Source: Cladopsammia gracilis (Eukaryota > Cnidaria > Anthozoa > Scleractinia > Dendrophylliidae). From it: DNA of 64,000 bases. Of this stretch, positions 56,460 through 64,000 are shown piece by piece. Where the stretch lies: the NCBI GenBank assembly GCA_022457155.1, contig JAJGOT010000308.1, positions 721,001-785,000 on the forward strand, in the 5' to 3' direction. Position 1 is the stretch's first letter. The number at the start of each line of letters is the position of its first letter. Below the pieces are notes generated by a model. The model did not search any database and was not told the origin of the DNA. It was given only the letters and a program-made list of their open reading frames with translations. A program made the translations under genes and the position numbers.

Positions 56460-57442
56460 TATCAAGACCATTTGGAAAATACATATATATATATATATAT
56501 ATAGTTTATAGTATCGTTATGCCTGATGAATATGCCGTGTTTAAATAAAGTTTTATTGAATTGAATTAATTGAGCACTTTTCAACATTTAACAGAATAAA
56601 ATTACAAGACTGAAATAGGAGATCGATGTTTATTATATAAACTCCAATGAAATATCAGGTGATCTCCATCGCGAAAAAGTTATATCTTCACATGTGGAAA
56701 TAACATGTTACCATGGATACCAATGCAAAGGCGAATTTGTTTGTGATAACGCTCACATCTTGAATAAAGAATTTTATTTGTTACATAACATCACAAAGTC
56801 TGGCAAATACATTTACGTTAATACGTAAAAATACCTTCTATTAAACCCGGAAGACTCTGACACCTGTGGTCATAGGAGGAAGCTCGTGGTTCTTCGACCA
56901 CTTCTGGTATTGTTGTAATGAGCGGCCAATTGTACCCACTATTATCAGATTCCGAGTCAGATTCAGAACCTGATGAGTCAGAATCACTCAACTTTTCTTG
57001 GTATATTTCTTCTTCACTTTCATCGGACTCTTCTCACTCATGAGGTTCGTCTACTACATCACAAAGGGCGTCTCCTTTTCTTTCCCTTACATGGGTCATG
57101 ATCGTGGCAATTTTCTCTGACTTCAACGTTTCTTTATTCCATGGAAGGTTATATTTTTGTAGGTATTTGTCAAGTTCGAGGACATATAATGTATTCAAAC
57201 CACCTGTTAGAACATTAGCTGCGCCCAGTTGTAGTCCTCAAACGTTTTGGCCGTCCTGTGTTCGCGTTCGCTCTTGGTCGATTTGCTTCTCAGTTGTTTT
57301 GTGAATTGTAAGTGTTTCAGATGCTCAATGTATTTTGTTACCAGTTCCACTGAAACAATGTACTTTTTTGAGAAATCCGATATTTGATCCTCGTTTTGTA
57401 GTTTTCCTTCACTGAATTGCTTTTTTATCTGTGCTCTGGGCA
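56460..57442. other. Interior of the TTA-flanked element, mostly unassigned
   Basis: A reverse frame at 57207-57443 reads KKQFSEGKLQNEDQISDFSK and KYIEHLKHLQFTKQLRSKST, helical and lysine-rich, possibly the end of a transposon protein, family not recognised. An acidic Glu/Ser-rich stretch is seen in reverse at about 56935-57060. Otherwise non-coding. Confidence 0.35.
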
Positions 57443-57602
57443 TACAGCTATTTCAATTAACGTTGTCGGATGAAAGCTTAAAGCCAAGACCGTAAGGTAG
57501 TTTGGGTTTGGGTTAAAAGCATTGCATCAAAATCCCATACTACCTTGCGGTCTTGGCTTTTCGCCTTTTTCATTCGACAACGTTAATTAAAATAGCTGTA
57601 TA
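57443..57602. mobile_element. Foldback MITE 1 of an adjacent pair
   Basis: Palindrome with arms of about 60 bp: CAGCTATTTCAATTAACGTT and AAGCCAAGACCGTAAGGTAG on the left mirrored by CTACCTTGCGGTCTTGGCTT and AACGTTAATTAAAATAGCTG on the right. It abuts the next foldback with no spacer. Confidence 0.8.
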
Positions 57603-57748
57603 TACCTAATTCAATAAAGGTTGCTCTGGTCATTGGTAATTGGGCATACGGAACACAATGCAATGCTTTGCTTGAGTGACCACCAAACAATAGCTTCCCA
57701 ATGCCCAATTACCAATGACCAAAGCAACCTTTATTGAATTAGGTGTAT
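57603..57748. mobile_element. Foldback MITE 2 of an adjacent pair
   Basis: Palindrome with arms of about 47 bp: TACCTAATTCAATAAAGGTT and GGTCATTGGTAATTGGGCAT on the left, mirrored by ATGCCCAATTACCAATGACC and AACCTTTATTGAATTAGGTG on the right. Sequence unrelated to its neighbour. Confidence 0.8.
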
Positions 57749-57980
57749 CACAAAGCCACAATAAAAATAATCTATTGTGCAAGGTTATTTTATGCAATAC
57801 TAAGGTAAAGTTTTAAAAAAGACTTCATTGTTGAGGCCTAAATGTTGTTTCATGCAATTCAAAGGTGTGTTAAAGCAAACATGGTAGATTGTTGGTGATA
57901 GTGGTGGGAGGGGGTGGGAGGGGAGTGGGGAGGGGGGGGGGGTGGTTATCCCCCCCAACCCATAAATTATGAACGGTCCC

Positions 57981-58165
57981 TTAACTTTTTCAAGAATTTT
58001 TCCCTGAATCTTAATTCTAATTTTCAAATTTGTCAAATTAAAATACTCGTTTATTTCCATAATTTTTAGTATTTCAAAAACTTGATAAGAAGTAAGATAA
58101 GAATCTAATTTCCTTTCAATTTCAGAAATCATCTCAAATTTATCATCGTTATACTTAATATTCAA
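57981..58165 (-). pseudogene. Polymerase B fragment, part upstream of the insertion
   Basis: Minus-strand frame MNIKYNDDKFEMISEIERKL, then YQVFEILKIMEINEYF, then LKIRIKIQGKILEKVK, ending at the insertion boundary. It adjoins the pPolB fragment at 51945-52610 once the inserted element is discounted, although the reading frame differs by one base, so the gene was or became frameshifted. On its own this part carries no diagnostic motif; the assignment rests on its position. Confidence 0.5.
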
Positions 58166-58289
58166 AACTTCTCTATCTTTTTTAAATAATATTTAGAAAA
58201 TACTATTCCAGTCGACATCTCTTTATTATAAAAATATACATATTTTTGTTAAATATCAATTTTATTTTTTTCTACCTTTCCCATTAAAT

Positions 58290-58676
58290 GTGAAAGATGC
58301 ATCCTACAAAATCGAGTTAGCTAAAGGGTACTTCTTTAGGGCTACTGACTGGGGTAGAGCTGTGAGCCAGAGACCTTTTCTGGGCTCTGCGGTTAATAAT
58401 CGTTTGCGTAAACACCTCACAGACGCCGGCATAAATTGTGGAGAAACCCCTCACAGTTTTAGGCTGGGAGTTTCGAATACTCTCAATATGTTAGGTTGCT
58501 CGCACGATGAAATATCTCGTTACTTAGGGTGGCGGAGCATTGGCATGGTTAAGCATTACACCAGAATGTCGAATACCGTTGGCTCCTTGACTCTTACCGG
58601 GAGAGTCCCCTCCGGTCCTGAATCCCTTAACCAGATCCCGGCTTCGCACCCTAGTAATCTCCAGTGTATCGTTTAG
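58290..58676 (+). pseudogene. Tyrosine recombinase C-terminal fragment
   Basis: Plus-strand frame of 128 codons ending 58676. The catalytic region reads GINCGETPHSFRLG (Arg in HSFR, about 58430-58475), LGCSHDEISRYLGWRSIGMV (about 58492-58550) and KHYTRMS with the presumed nucleophile Tyr (about 58552-58572). This is the HxxR...H/W...Y layout of integrase/recombinases found in many copies in cnidarian genomes. The N-terminal DNA-binding part is not seen upstream, where sequence turns AT-rich. It may be a terminal exon or truncated copy; the family (DIRS, Crypton or other) is undecided. Confidence 0.6.
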
Positions 58677-59350
58677 CTCTAAATCAAGTTACATATGTAT
58701 GTAGATCGGGCTTCCCTTAGTTTAAGAGTGTAAATGTACTAATGCGCGAGTTGTTTCCTAAGTTTTAGGAGGAATTCTGAGTAATGGAGGGGAATAAAGG
58801 ATGGTGTGGATATTTTGCGGTGTTTGTTGTCATTACTTGTTTGGGTGCTTTCTTCGTCCGTAGTTTATGTCGTAGTGGTGAGGGAAGGAGCGGATTCTTC
58901 CCATAAGAATGCAGTGAGGACATGCTACTATCCGGAACGACTGGAACAGGCTACTCCAACATGGCCCGAATGATGGCCGCCGGTAATTTGTGACGTCATC
59001 CGCACAAACACTTATGACCGTTTTCATAATTACATCACGTACTACAACTACCAGCATTCCTTGCGCATAGCGTGGGAGTCTCGCGCGAACTTTCGCGCAA
59101 AACACGAACATATTGGCAAAAAAAACATGGCTGCCACGTCCGATACGAAAATACCAGAAATTAAAAATGAAAATTGAAAACCAACTTGAAAACCAAACCA
59201 CCAATCACTATGAATACGGATAAGGAAGAAAGAGAAGAAGAAAATAAAAATACACTTGATCACAAGACTAAACGAACAAGGCTCGAAAAACGATTCTCTG
59301 CCATTTTACTGCTGCAATTTTATTTTAAGTCTGTCGCTGTTTTATAATCG
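58677..59350. other. Spacer without recognisable gene
   Basis: Non-coding by inspection; long reverse frames here are low-complexity Phe/Ser-rich and not gene-like. An ACTACAACTACCAG motif at 59041 is related to the foldback at 44599-44745. Confidence 0.4.
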
Positions 59351-59389
59351 GTGGTAAACATTTGTCGTCGGTTCTTGTTTCTAACAGAT

Positions 59390-60043
59390 ATCCTTCCTGT
59401 ACAAGTTGTACAAAAAATCACAAAAACGAAAGGACCAACAACAAAGAAGGAATCCACGCAGGATTTTAAATCTACTACAGTATTGCCCTATATCAAAGGT
59501 GTATCAGAGGTTCTTCGCCGCTGCCTACAACAACAAGGCGTACGCACTGTTTTCAAATCTGACACAACTCTCAGGTCACACTTAGTACGACCTAAGGACG
59601 TCCTCGACTCTAATAAACAGGACGGTGTTGTCTACAAAATTCCTTGCGAATGCGGCAAAGTGTATATCGGAGAAACAGGGAGGTCTATGCATGAAAGGAT
59701 AAAAGAACACGATAGAGACATACGACTTGCTCGTACTCAAACGTCCGCGGTTTCAGAACACGCTAACAAGACCGGGCATTTTCCTATTTGGGACGAGGTT
59801 AAGTTTATTGACCGTGACCCACACTGGTACACCCGTAGACTTAAAGAGGCCATCCACATAAGACTTCATCCTAATAACATAAACAGAGATAGTGCAATTG
59901 AAATTCCCGAAGCGTGGATGCCTACAATCAAGAAGCATAACAGCCGACCGATATCAAATCGGACCGGAGAGGGAACAACATCTTTTCGGAATAATAATGA
60001 GGATCGAAATGCACCAATAGCAACAAGCCAACGTGCAACATAA
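59390..60043 (+). pseudogene. PLE GIY-YIG endonuclease fragment
   Basis: Plus-strand frame of about 215 codons. It starts inside the RT thumb/linker (VLPYIKGVSEVLRRCLQQ), then RSHLVRPKDVLDSNKQDG, then the endonuclease VVYKIPCECGKVYIGETGRS (about 59625-59690), MHERIKEHDRDIRLARTQTS, VSEHANKTGHFPIWDEVKFI and HWYTRRLKEAIHIRLHP. GIY-YIG Tyr, Arg, His and Glu positions are all present. Ends at 60043. RT palm sequence is absent, so the element is 5'-truncated near 59390. The nuclease frame itself is intact and differs from the other PLEs in the window. Confidence 0.82.
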
Positions 60044-60066
60044 GCGACACGTAACCAATCGACCTC

Positions 60067-60112
60067 ATCGCCTGATGAAGACTAGCAGTAATAGCAGTCG
60101 AAACGTCGCGAT
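60067..60112 (+). ncRNA. Hammerhead-like ribozyme after PLE endonuclease
   Basis: Stem I ATCGC (60067-60071) with GCGAT (60108-60112), five perfect pairs; core CTGATGA (60072-60078); stem II GACT/AGTC (60080-60083 and 60096-60099); GAAA (60100-60103); then CGTC with predicted cleavage after C60107. Stem III would be only ACGT, two pairs without loop, and A60079 is an extra base before stem II. It sits 24 bp after the GIY-YIG stop, the expected place in a PLE. Confidence 0.55.
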
Positions 60113-60248
60113 CAACATCTTAAAGTGACTCCATCGTGAGACAAACGAAAAAAAGCGTTTACCTATAATACTGTTATTGTTATTATTGCCCCCGCAGGGT
60201 TTTGGCCCAAAGGCCAAAACCCGCGGAGGCACAGTTGAAGTCCCCGCG

Positions 60249-60526
60249 TATACAGCTGTTTCGAGAAAGGTTGTCGGAAAAAAGCGTAAAAGTGCACGCG
60301 ACAATCCAGAAAGGTATTCTGGGTAGTCATCCACGCTATATCCTAAAAACTCATTTATCCCAATGGCCTGCCATCTAAGATCGTCCCTGTACGGACTAGG
60401 CATCGCCGGTTTCATGTAATCATTTGACTTATTAAAATTCATTGATCATATCCCATATTATTTTTCGGGATTGTCGCGTGCACTTTTGCGCTTTTTTCCG
60501 ACAACCTTTCTCGAAACAGCTGTATA
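60249..60526. mobile_element. 278-bp MITE with 58-bp inverted repeats
   Basis: Left arm TATACAGCTGTTTCGAGAAA and GGTTGTCGGAAAAAAGCGTA, running to GACAATCC; the right arm is the near-exact reverse, ending CAGCTGTATA at 60526. Non-coding interior. A second GC hairpin (GGTTTTGGCCCAAAGGCCAA) lies just outside at about 60198-60220. Related in structure to the MITE at 63079-63371. Confidence 0.8.
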
Positions 60527-61913
60527 CGGATCAATCTCGACATGAACAGCTGAGGCGCGCAAGGTGGTACAGGGTAAAAATACGTCACGGGTAAAAGCCA
60601 AAGCTTGGCTTTGGTTACTTTTAGGGGTGCCGCGCTATATAGCGAAAAACAATCGTATTAGCGCGGGCTGAAATACCGAATTAATGTCGCGATCATATTG
60701 CGAATAAAATTGTCATTTTGAGAGAGAACGATGAATATGAACGATGAATATTCTCGAGTATCTATGCGCGGCTGTTCAAACCCACAAATGTGTCGACTTT
60801 ATTTAGACGAAATCATGTTTCGCGCCCGTTACCAAGATGTGTTTGAGCAATTTTTGAGTGCCATTTCGTTTTTTTATAACTCGTAAAATGTGATTTTTAC
60901 ATTTTTAAACTTTAGTTTGTAATTTGCAGACGCAATTTGACGACATTAAATTAAGAATTTGTTCATGCTTAGCGTGCGTATATCAAGTTTTATAATTCAA
61001 TACATTGATACACTGCCCAAATATGGTCAAAAAGTTATCGATATACGTTATGTCAACATGACGTATAACCAGCGATGGCGGTAAATTTCGCATTTTGAAG
61101 GAAAGTGAAAATGACTGCTGCCTGCAATTTCGTGTTTTGGGGCGAAAAAGTGCGTGAACTATTAGTTAAAAGGGAAAAGAAAGAAGAAAAGAGAATAAAA
61201 GAAAAGAGAAAAATACTGTTCACATGATTGGACAAAAAAAGCGCGAAATTTTCGCGTTGTCGTGGTCGCAGTGTTTCTTGGCGTAGTTGAATGAAAACTG
61301 GTTCAAAGTTTTAAAACCGCTCGACAAGGAGTGAATGAAGGAGCACAATTTTCGTAAAATTCCTTTGCTAATCACCTCTGGAATATGATATAGACTTGAT
61401 GTTTCCTCGGAAAAGTTTCTGATCTTGTCATTATGGGTGTAGGAGCTAAAAAAATGAGCATTCCAAGTTTGTAAACAACATTGATCAGATTGATCGACTC
61501 AGCTCGTACTTCGATGTTTGAAAATTTGGTGCTGATGATAGGGACTAAAAAGCCAAATCAATTACAGGTACAATGATTTAACCGTTCTTGTATCCTTCAG
61601 CTGTGAAGTTTTGTAAGACAGACTGTCCACGCTGCAGTTCTTTCCGACTTTTCGCTGCTATGTTTAGGTTCGTAGCTGTGTGTTTGTTCAATTTGTTTTG
61701 ATTCTCAATTGAACTTTTTAACATACGAAACACTTGTAACGAAGACATTCTATGCCATTTTACTGTGTTTTAATTCTTGTAGTCGCTACTCTGTCCCGTT
61801 CTTTGAGTAGACGAAAACTCTTCATAGAAACTCTCAACTGATTGTGTACGCTAAATTAATTTTAGCTTGGCAAAACTTTCGGCATTCGTTGCTTGTTGTT
61901 TAAGAAATGGTGC
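60527..61913. other. Spacer without recognisable gene
   Basis: About 1.4 kb, AT-rich, no frame longer than 60 codons with any recognisable feature. Confidence 0.4.
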
Positions 61914-62225
61914 GAGGTAAAATATTGTTGTTAGCCTTTTTACTTAATGAAAGGTTGTATATCTCAATGAATTTTTTCTCGAAACTGTGATTTGTTATCA
62001 ATGTGCTGAATTACAAAACAGTTATAGTGTTCAAACTTGCGCAATATTGACAAAGGCGCCACTTTCATTCATGAACTGTGTAATGTTGCAAGTTTCGCGC
62101 GGTAAAACATATGTAAGCTTTTTTTAAATAAAAGGCTTTTCGGCGATATTTTTTCTTCAAACTGTGCTTTGTTATCAATGTGTTGAATTATAAAACTATT
62201 ATAGTGCTCAAGCTTGCGTGATATC
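61914..62225. repeat. Imperfect tandem duplication of about 190 bp
   Basis: GTGCGAGGTAAAATATTG...TTGTTATCAATGTGCTGAAT recurs as GCGCGGTAAAACATATG...TTGTTATCAATGTGTTGAAT about 190 bp later. Two copies, moderately diverged. It is followed by nested hairpins at 62215-62306 (TGATATCGCCTAATTTTAGC with GTATTAGGCGATATCACGC). Confidence 0.6.
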
Positions 62226-62306
62226 GCCTAATTTTAGCCGAAGAGGCCTACGGCCTCGTCGGCTAAGTATTAGGCGATATCACGCGCGCTTTCGCGCTAT
62301 AATAGT

Positions 62307-63078
62307 TAAATGGATGCACGCGGGAAGTTTGGAGAGCACGAAAGATGCGTAAGAGTTGCACGAGGCGATAGCCGAGTGCAACTCTAGCTTCTTGAGTGCT
62401 ACGACTTCTTGAGAAGTTGTATATTTTGTTACTACCGAAATAAGTAGACTGTTTTTTCGTAGACGTGCGCCATAGTTGCCGTTAACGAAAAAAGTCTTTG
62501 AATTGAGCCCACGTGAAGTATGAGTGAAACCATAAAGGTCATCGCACGTGATCACATTCCTAAAGCGCTTAAGCCACAAAAATAATGGCGGGCTATTCCG
62601 TAAACAGCAAGGGAAGAACTTTTATTCGTACAACAAGAATAGGAGAAAGCCGCCGATGTAGGACTAATAAGTCGCGAGCACAAAGCAGTCGCCGACTCGA
62701 TTTTGAAAAATTCCTTCGCATGTAACAGCTAGCTGCACTGAAAAAAATAATATCATCGTTTTCGCTTAAAATATGGTTCGTTTTAACTTCAAAGTCATCG
62801 AACAACTTTAGAGCAAGTAAAAGAGGCAACGAGTCCGCCATTAGTTTTGCTTTGGTTTATTTTGTATTTTCGCGCGAAACTTGGAACGTGATGGCCTGGA
62901 ACAACCAACCGGAAAATGCTGTTCCATTCGCCACACGGAATACCCGGAATTTCAAACCGGAATTTTTGGTCGAATGGAAAGCGCCCTTTGTTATTTTTCT
63001 CTCGGAGAAATTAGCTACTAAAAACTACTCTTAAATTCGAGAAAAAATAAACCTTATAACAGAGCATCCATAACTCGA
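62307..63078. other. Spacer with a small hairpin, no gene
   Basis: A hairpin AGAGTTGCACGAGGC / GCCGAGTGCAACTCT lies at about 62350-62385. Frames here have no recognised motifs. Confidence 0.4.
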
Positions 63079-63371
63079 TACACCAAATTGAAGAAACGTT
63101 GTCAGGTAAAAAGCGTAAACCATGAACGATGCGACCCAAAGGCTTACTGGGAAGTTGGAAAATTTAATCTTCGTCTCTGACAGAATATACATTATATTAA
63201 CACAGAATACATAAATCATGCTCTTAAATGTCTCAAACAAAGAAAACATCTTGATTATCAAGAAATAGAATATAACTAGCTTGCCAATGCTGCCTACCCA
63301 GAATCCCATTCGGTCTCATCGTTCGTGGTTTATGCTTTTTTAAATGACAACGTTTCTTCAATCAGGTGTAT
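63079..63371. mobile_element. 293-bp MITE
   Basis: Left arm ATACACCAAATTGAAGAAAC, then GTTGTCAGGTAAAAAGCGTA, then ATGAACGATGCGAC; right arm the reverse: GTCTCATCGTTCGTGGTTTA, ATGACAACGTTTCTTCAATC, AGGTGTAT. Arms about 57 bp with several mismatches. Non-coding. Confidence 0.75.
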
Positions 63372-63803
63372 ACGCACAGCTAAAAGCATGAGCAAATTCT
63401 TTTATAACAGAGCGACATTAAGGATCTGCGCCAAGAAGCTTTTTTTATTGTGATAGAGCGCAAAATTCTCACAACGCATAAAAAAGTAAACAAACGTGCC
63501 TATTGGCTGGTCGAAAACACGCCACATTTTTATACTTAGGTTTCAGGGATAGGAGAACATTTGATCCAGTTAACCATGTTAACCGATAACTGTGAATAAA
63601 AATCTCAAAATTTACGGGGAAAATGGAGAAAATCAAAGCCAAATGAACTCAAGTGCCACTAAAAGATGTTTTAAAAGTCAAAGACCCAAAGTTATCAAGG
63701 GTTTTGATTGTTCAAAATAATGTTAACGCTGCCGTGCACGGTGCAATTGGAGAAGACAGACTGCAGGAAACTTGCAGTTTTATCCTGGGCAACAACCACA
63801 CTG

Positions 63804-63995
63804 TTATTTTGACGAACAGTAAGACTCAGGTTGGCTGCTAACATTGCCAGCGTTGAAGCTTCTTGATAGGACATTATTACAATTGCGTAGCTGTGTAGTG
63901 GATGGTCGGGTATTGTAATGTGCAAGGCTTTGCTCGTTTCTGTGACCGGAGATAGCCATGATGTGCATGTTGGGAATTCCAGCATTAGACCACAA
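63804..63995 (-). pseudogene. Tyrosine recombinase C-terminus (Crypton/KIAA1958-like), cut by window edge
   Basis: Minus-strand frame starting beyond or at the right edge: MWSNAGIPNMHIMAISGHRN, then EQSLAHYNTRPSTTQL, ending at 63804. The ISGHRNEQSLAHYN segment has the His and the nucleophile Tyr typical of the last block of Crypton-type and KIAA1958-like recombinases. Only the last 60 or so residues are in the window; the upstream catalytic Arg block would lie past 64000, so intactness cannot be judged. Confidence 0.55.
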
Positions 63996-64000
63996 AGTTA

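Larger units (their letters stand above)
52611..57980. mobile_element. 5.37-kb composite insertion with TTA target duplication
   Basis: Ends GGGACCGTTCATAATTTAT (52611) and its reverse, ending 57980, a 19-bp terminal inverted repeat. Flanked by TTA on both sides (52608-52610 and 57981-57983). The three-base TWA-type duplication is that of PIF/Harbinger elements. No transposase recognised; a short reverse frame at 57207-57443 is the only possible own gene. Most of the length is a later insertion, the palindromic PLE (53062-56440) with a nested dispersed element, plus two foldbacks at the right. Confidence 0.75.

Noticed and set aside
58833..59263. Reverse frames rich in Phe and Ser resembling membrane proteins
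   Set aside because: AT-rich low-complexity translation; two frames overlap and neither has a plausible continuation.

Overview
The window looks like a repeat-choked stretch of an animal nuclear genome, most likely a cnidarian (anthozoan coral or anemone). The basis is the mix of elements rather than a marker gene: BEL/Pao LTR retrotransposon, Penelope-like elements (PLEs), L1/Tx1-like and restriction-like-endonuclease LINEs, DIRS-like and other tyrosine-recombinase remnants, a Polinton-type polymerase fragment, and many foldback MITEs. Nothing is prokaryotic. No complete host gene is present. The only host coding sequence I can support is a set of small spliced exons on the + strand (15856-15922, 16362-16384, 36002-36138, 36211-36248) encoding a Ser/Pro/Arg-rich C-terminal tail that ends at 36248.

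Layout. 1-15594: three blocks of a 32-bp minisatellite (1-1374, 7204-8845, 15085-15594). They are invaded by a minus-strand BEL/Pao element (8846-15084, 290-bp LTRs, GAGAG target duplication), by a second truncated BEL copy (1375-2126), and by a head-to-tail pair of plus-strand PLEs (2127-4173 and 4174-7206). These PLEs have an ORF1, a reverse transcriptase, no GIY-YIG endonuclease, and a hammerhead-ribozyme fold in the 3' region. 15595-36248: the host gene tail, whose 19.6-kb intron holds degenerate LINEs (16840-20965, 21521-21845, 27235-31060, 32985-33400), a PLE with an inverted 5' half (21846-23190), and two copies of a roughly 1.7-kb non-autonomous element.

36249-44278: intergenic DNA, then a 6,846-bp DNA transposon (37425-44270) with 80-bp terminal inverted repeats and a perfect 8-bp target duplication (AATATAAG). 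It carries a RecQ-like helicase reading frame starting 11 bp inside one terminal repeat. 44279-51660: DIRS-like remnants, a second copy of sequence found inside that transposon, a 392-bp MITE whose empty site is preserved nearby, and a duplicated minisatellite. 51945-58165: a Polinton-type DNA polymerase B remnant split by a 5.37-kb element with TTA target duplications. That element contains a palindromic PLE, itself interrupted by a third copy of the 1.7-kb element. 58166-64000: a tyrosine-recombinase fragment, a GIY-YIG PLE tail with a ribozyme motif, several foldback MITEs, and a second recombinase fragment at the right edge.

The genes do not form a shared pathway. What ties the window together is nesting and rearrangement of mobile elements around a small spliced gene. 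The strongest leads are the RecQ-carrying 8-bp-TSD transposon, the endonuclease-less tandem PLE with ribozymes, the hidden exons, and three independent elements with inverted 5' segments.
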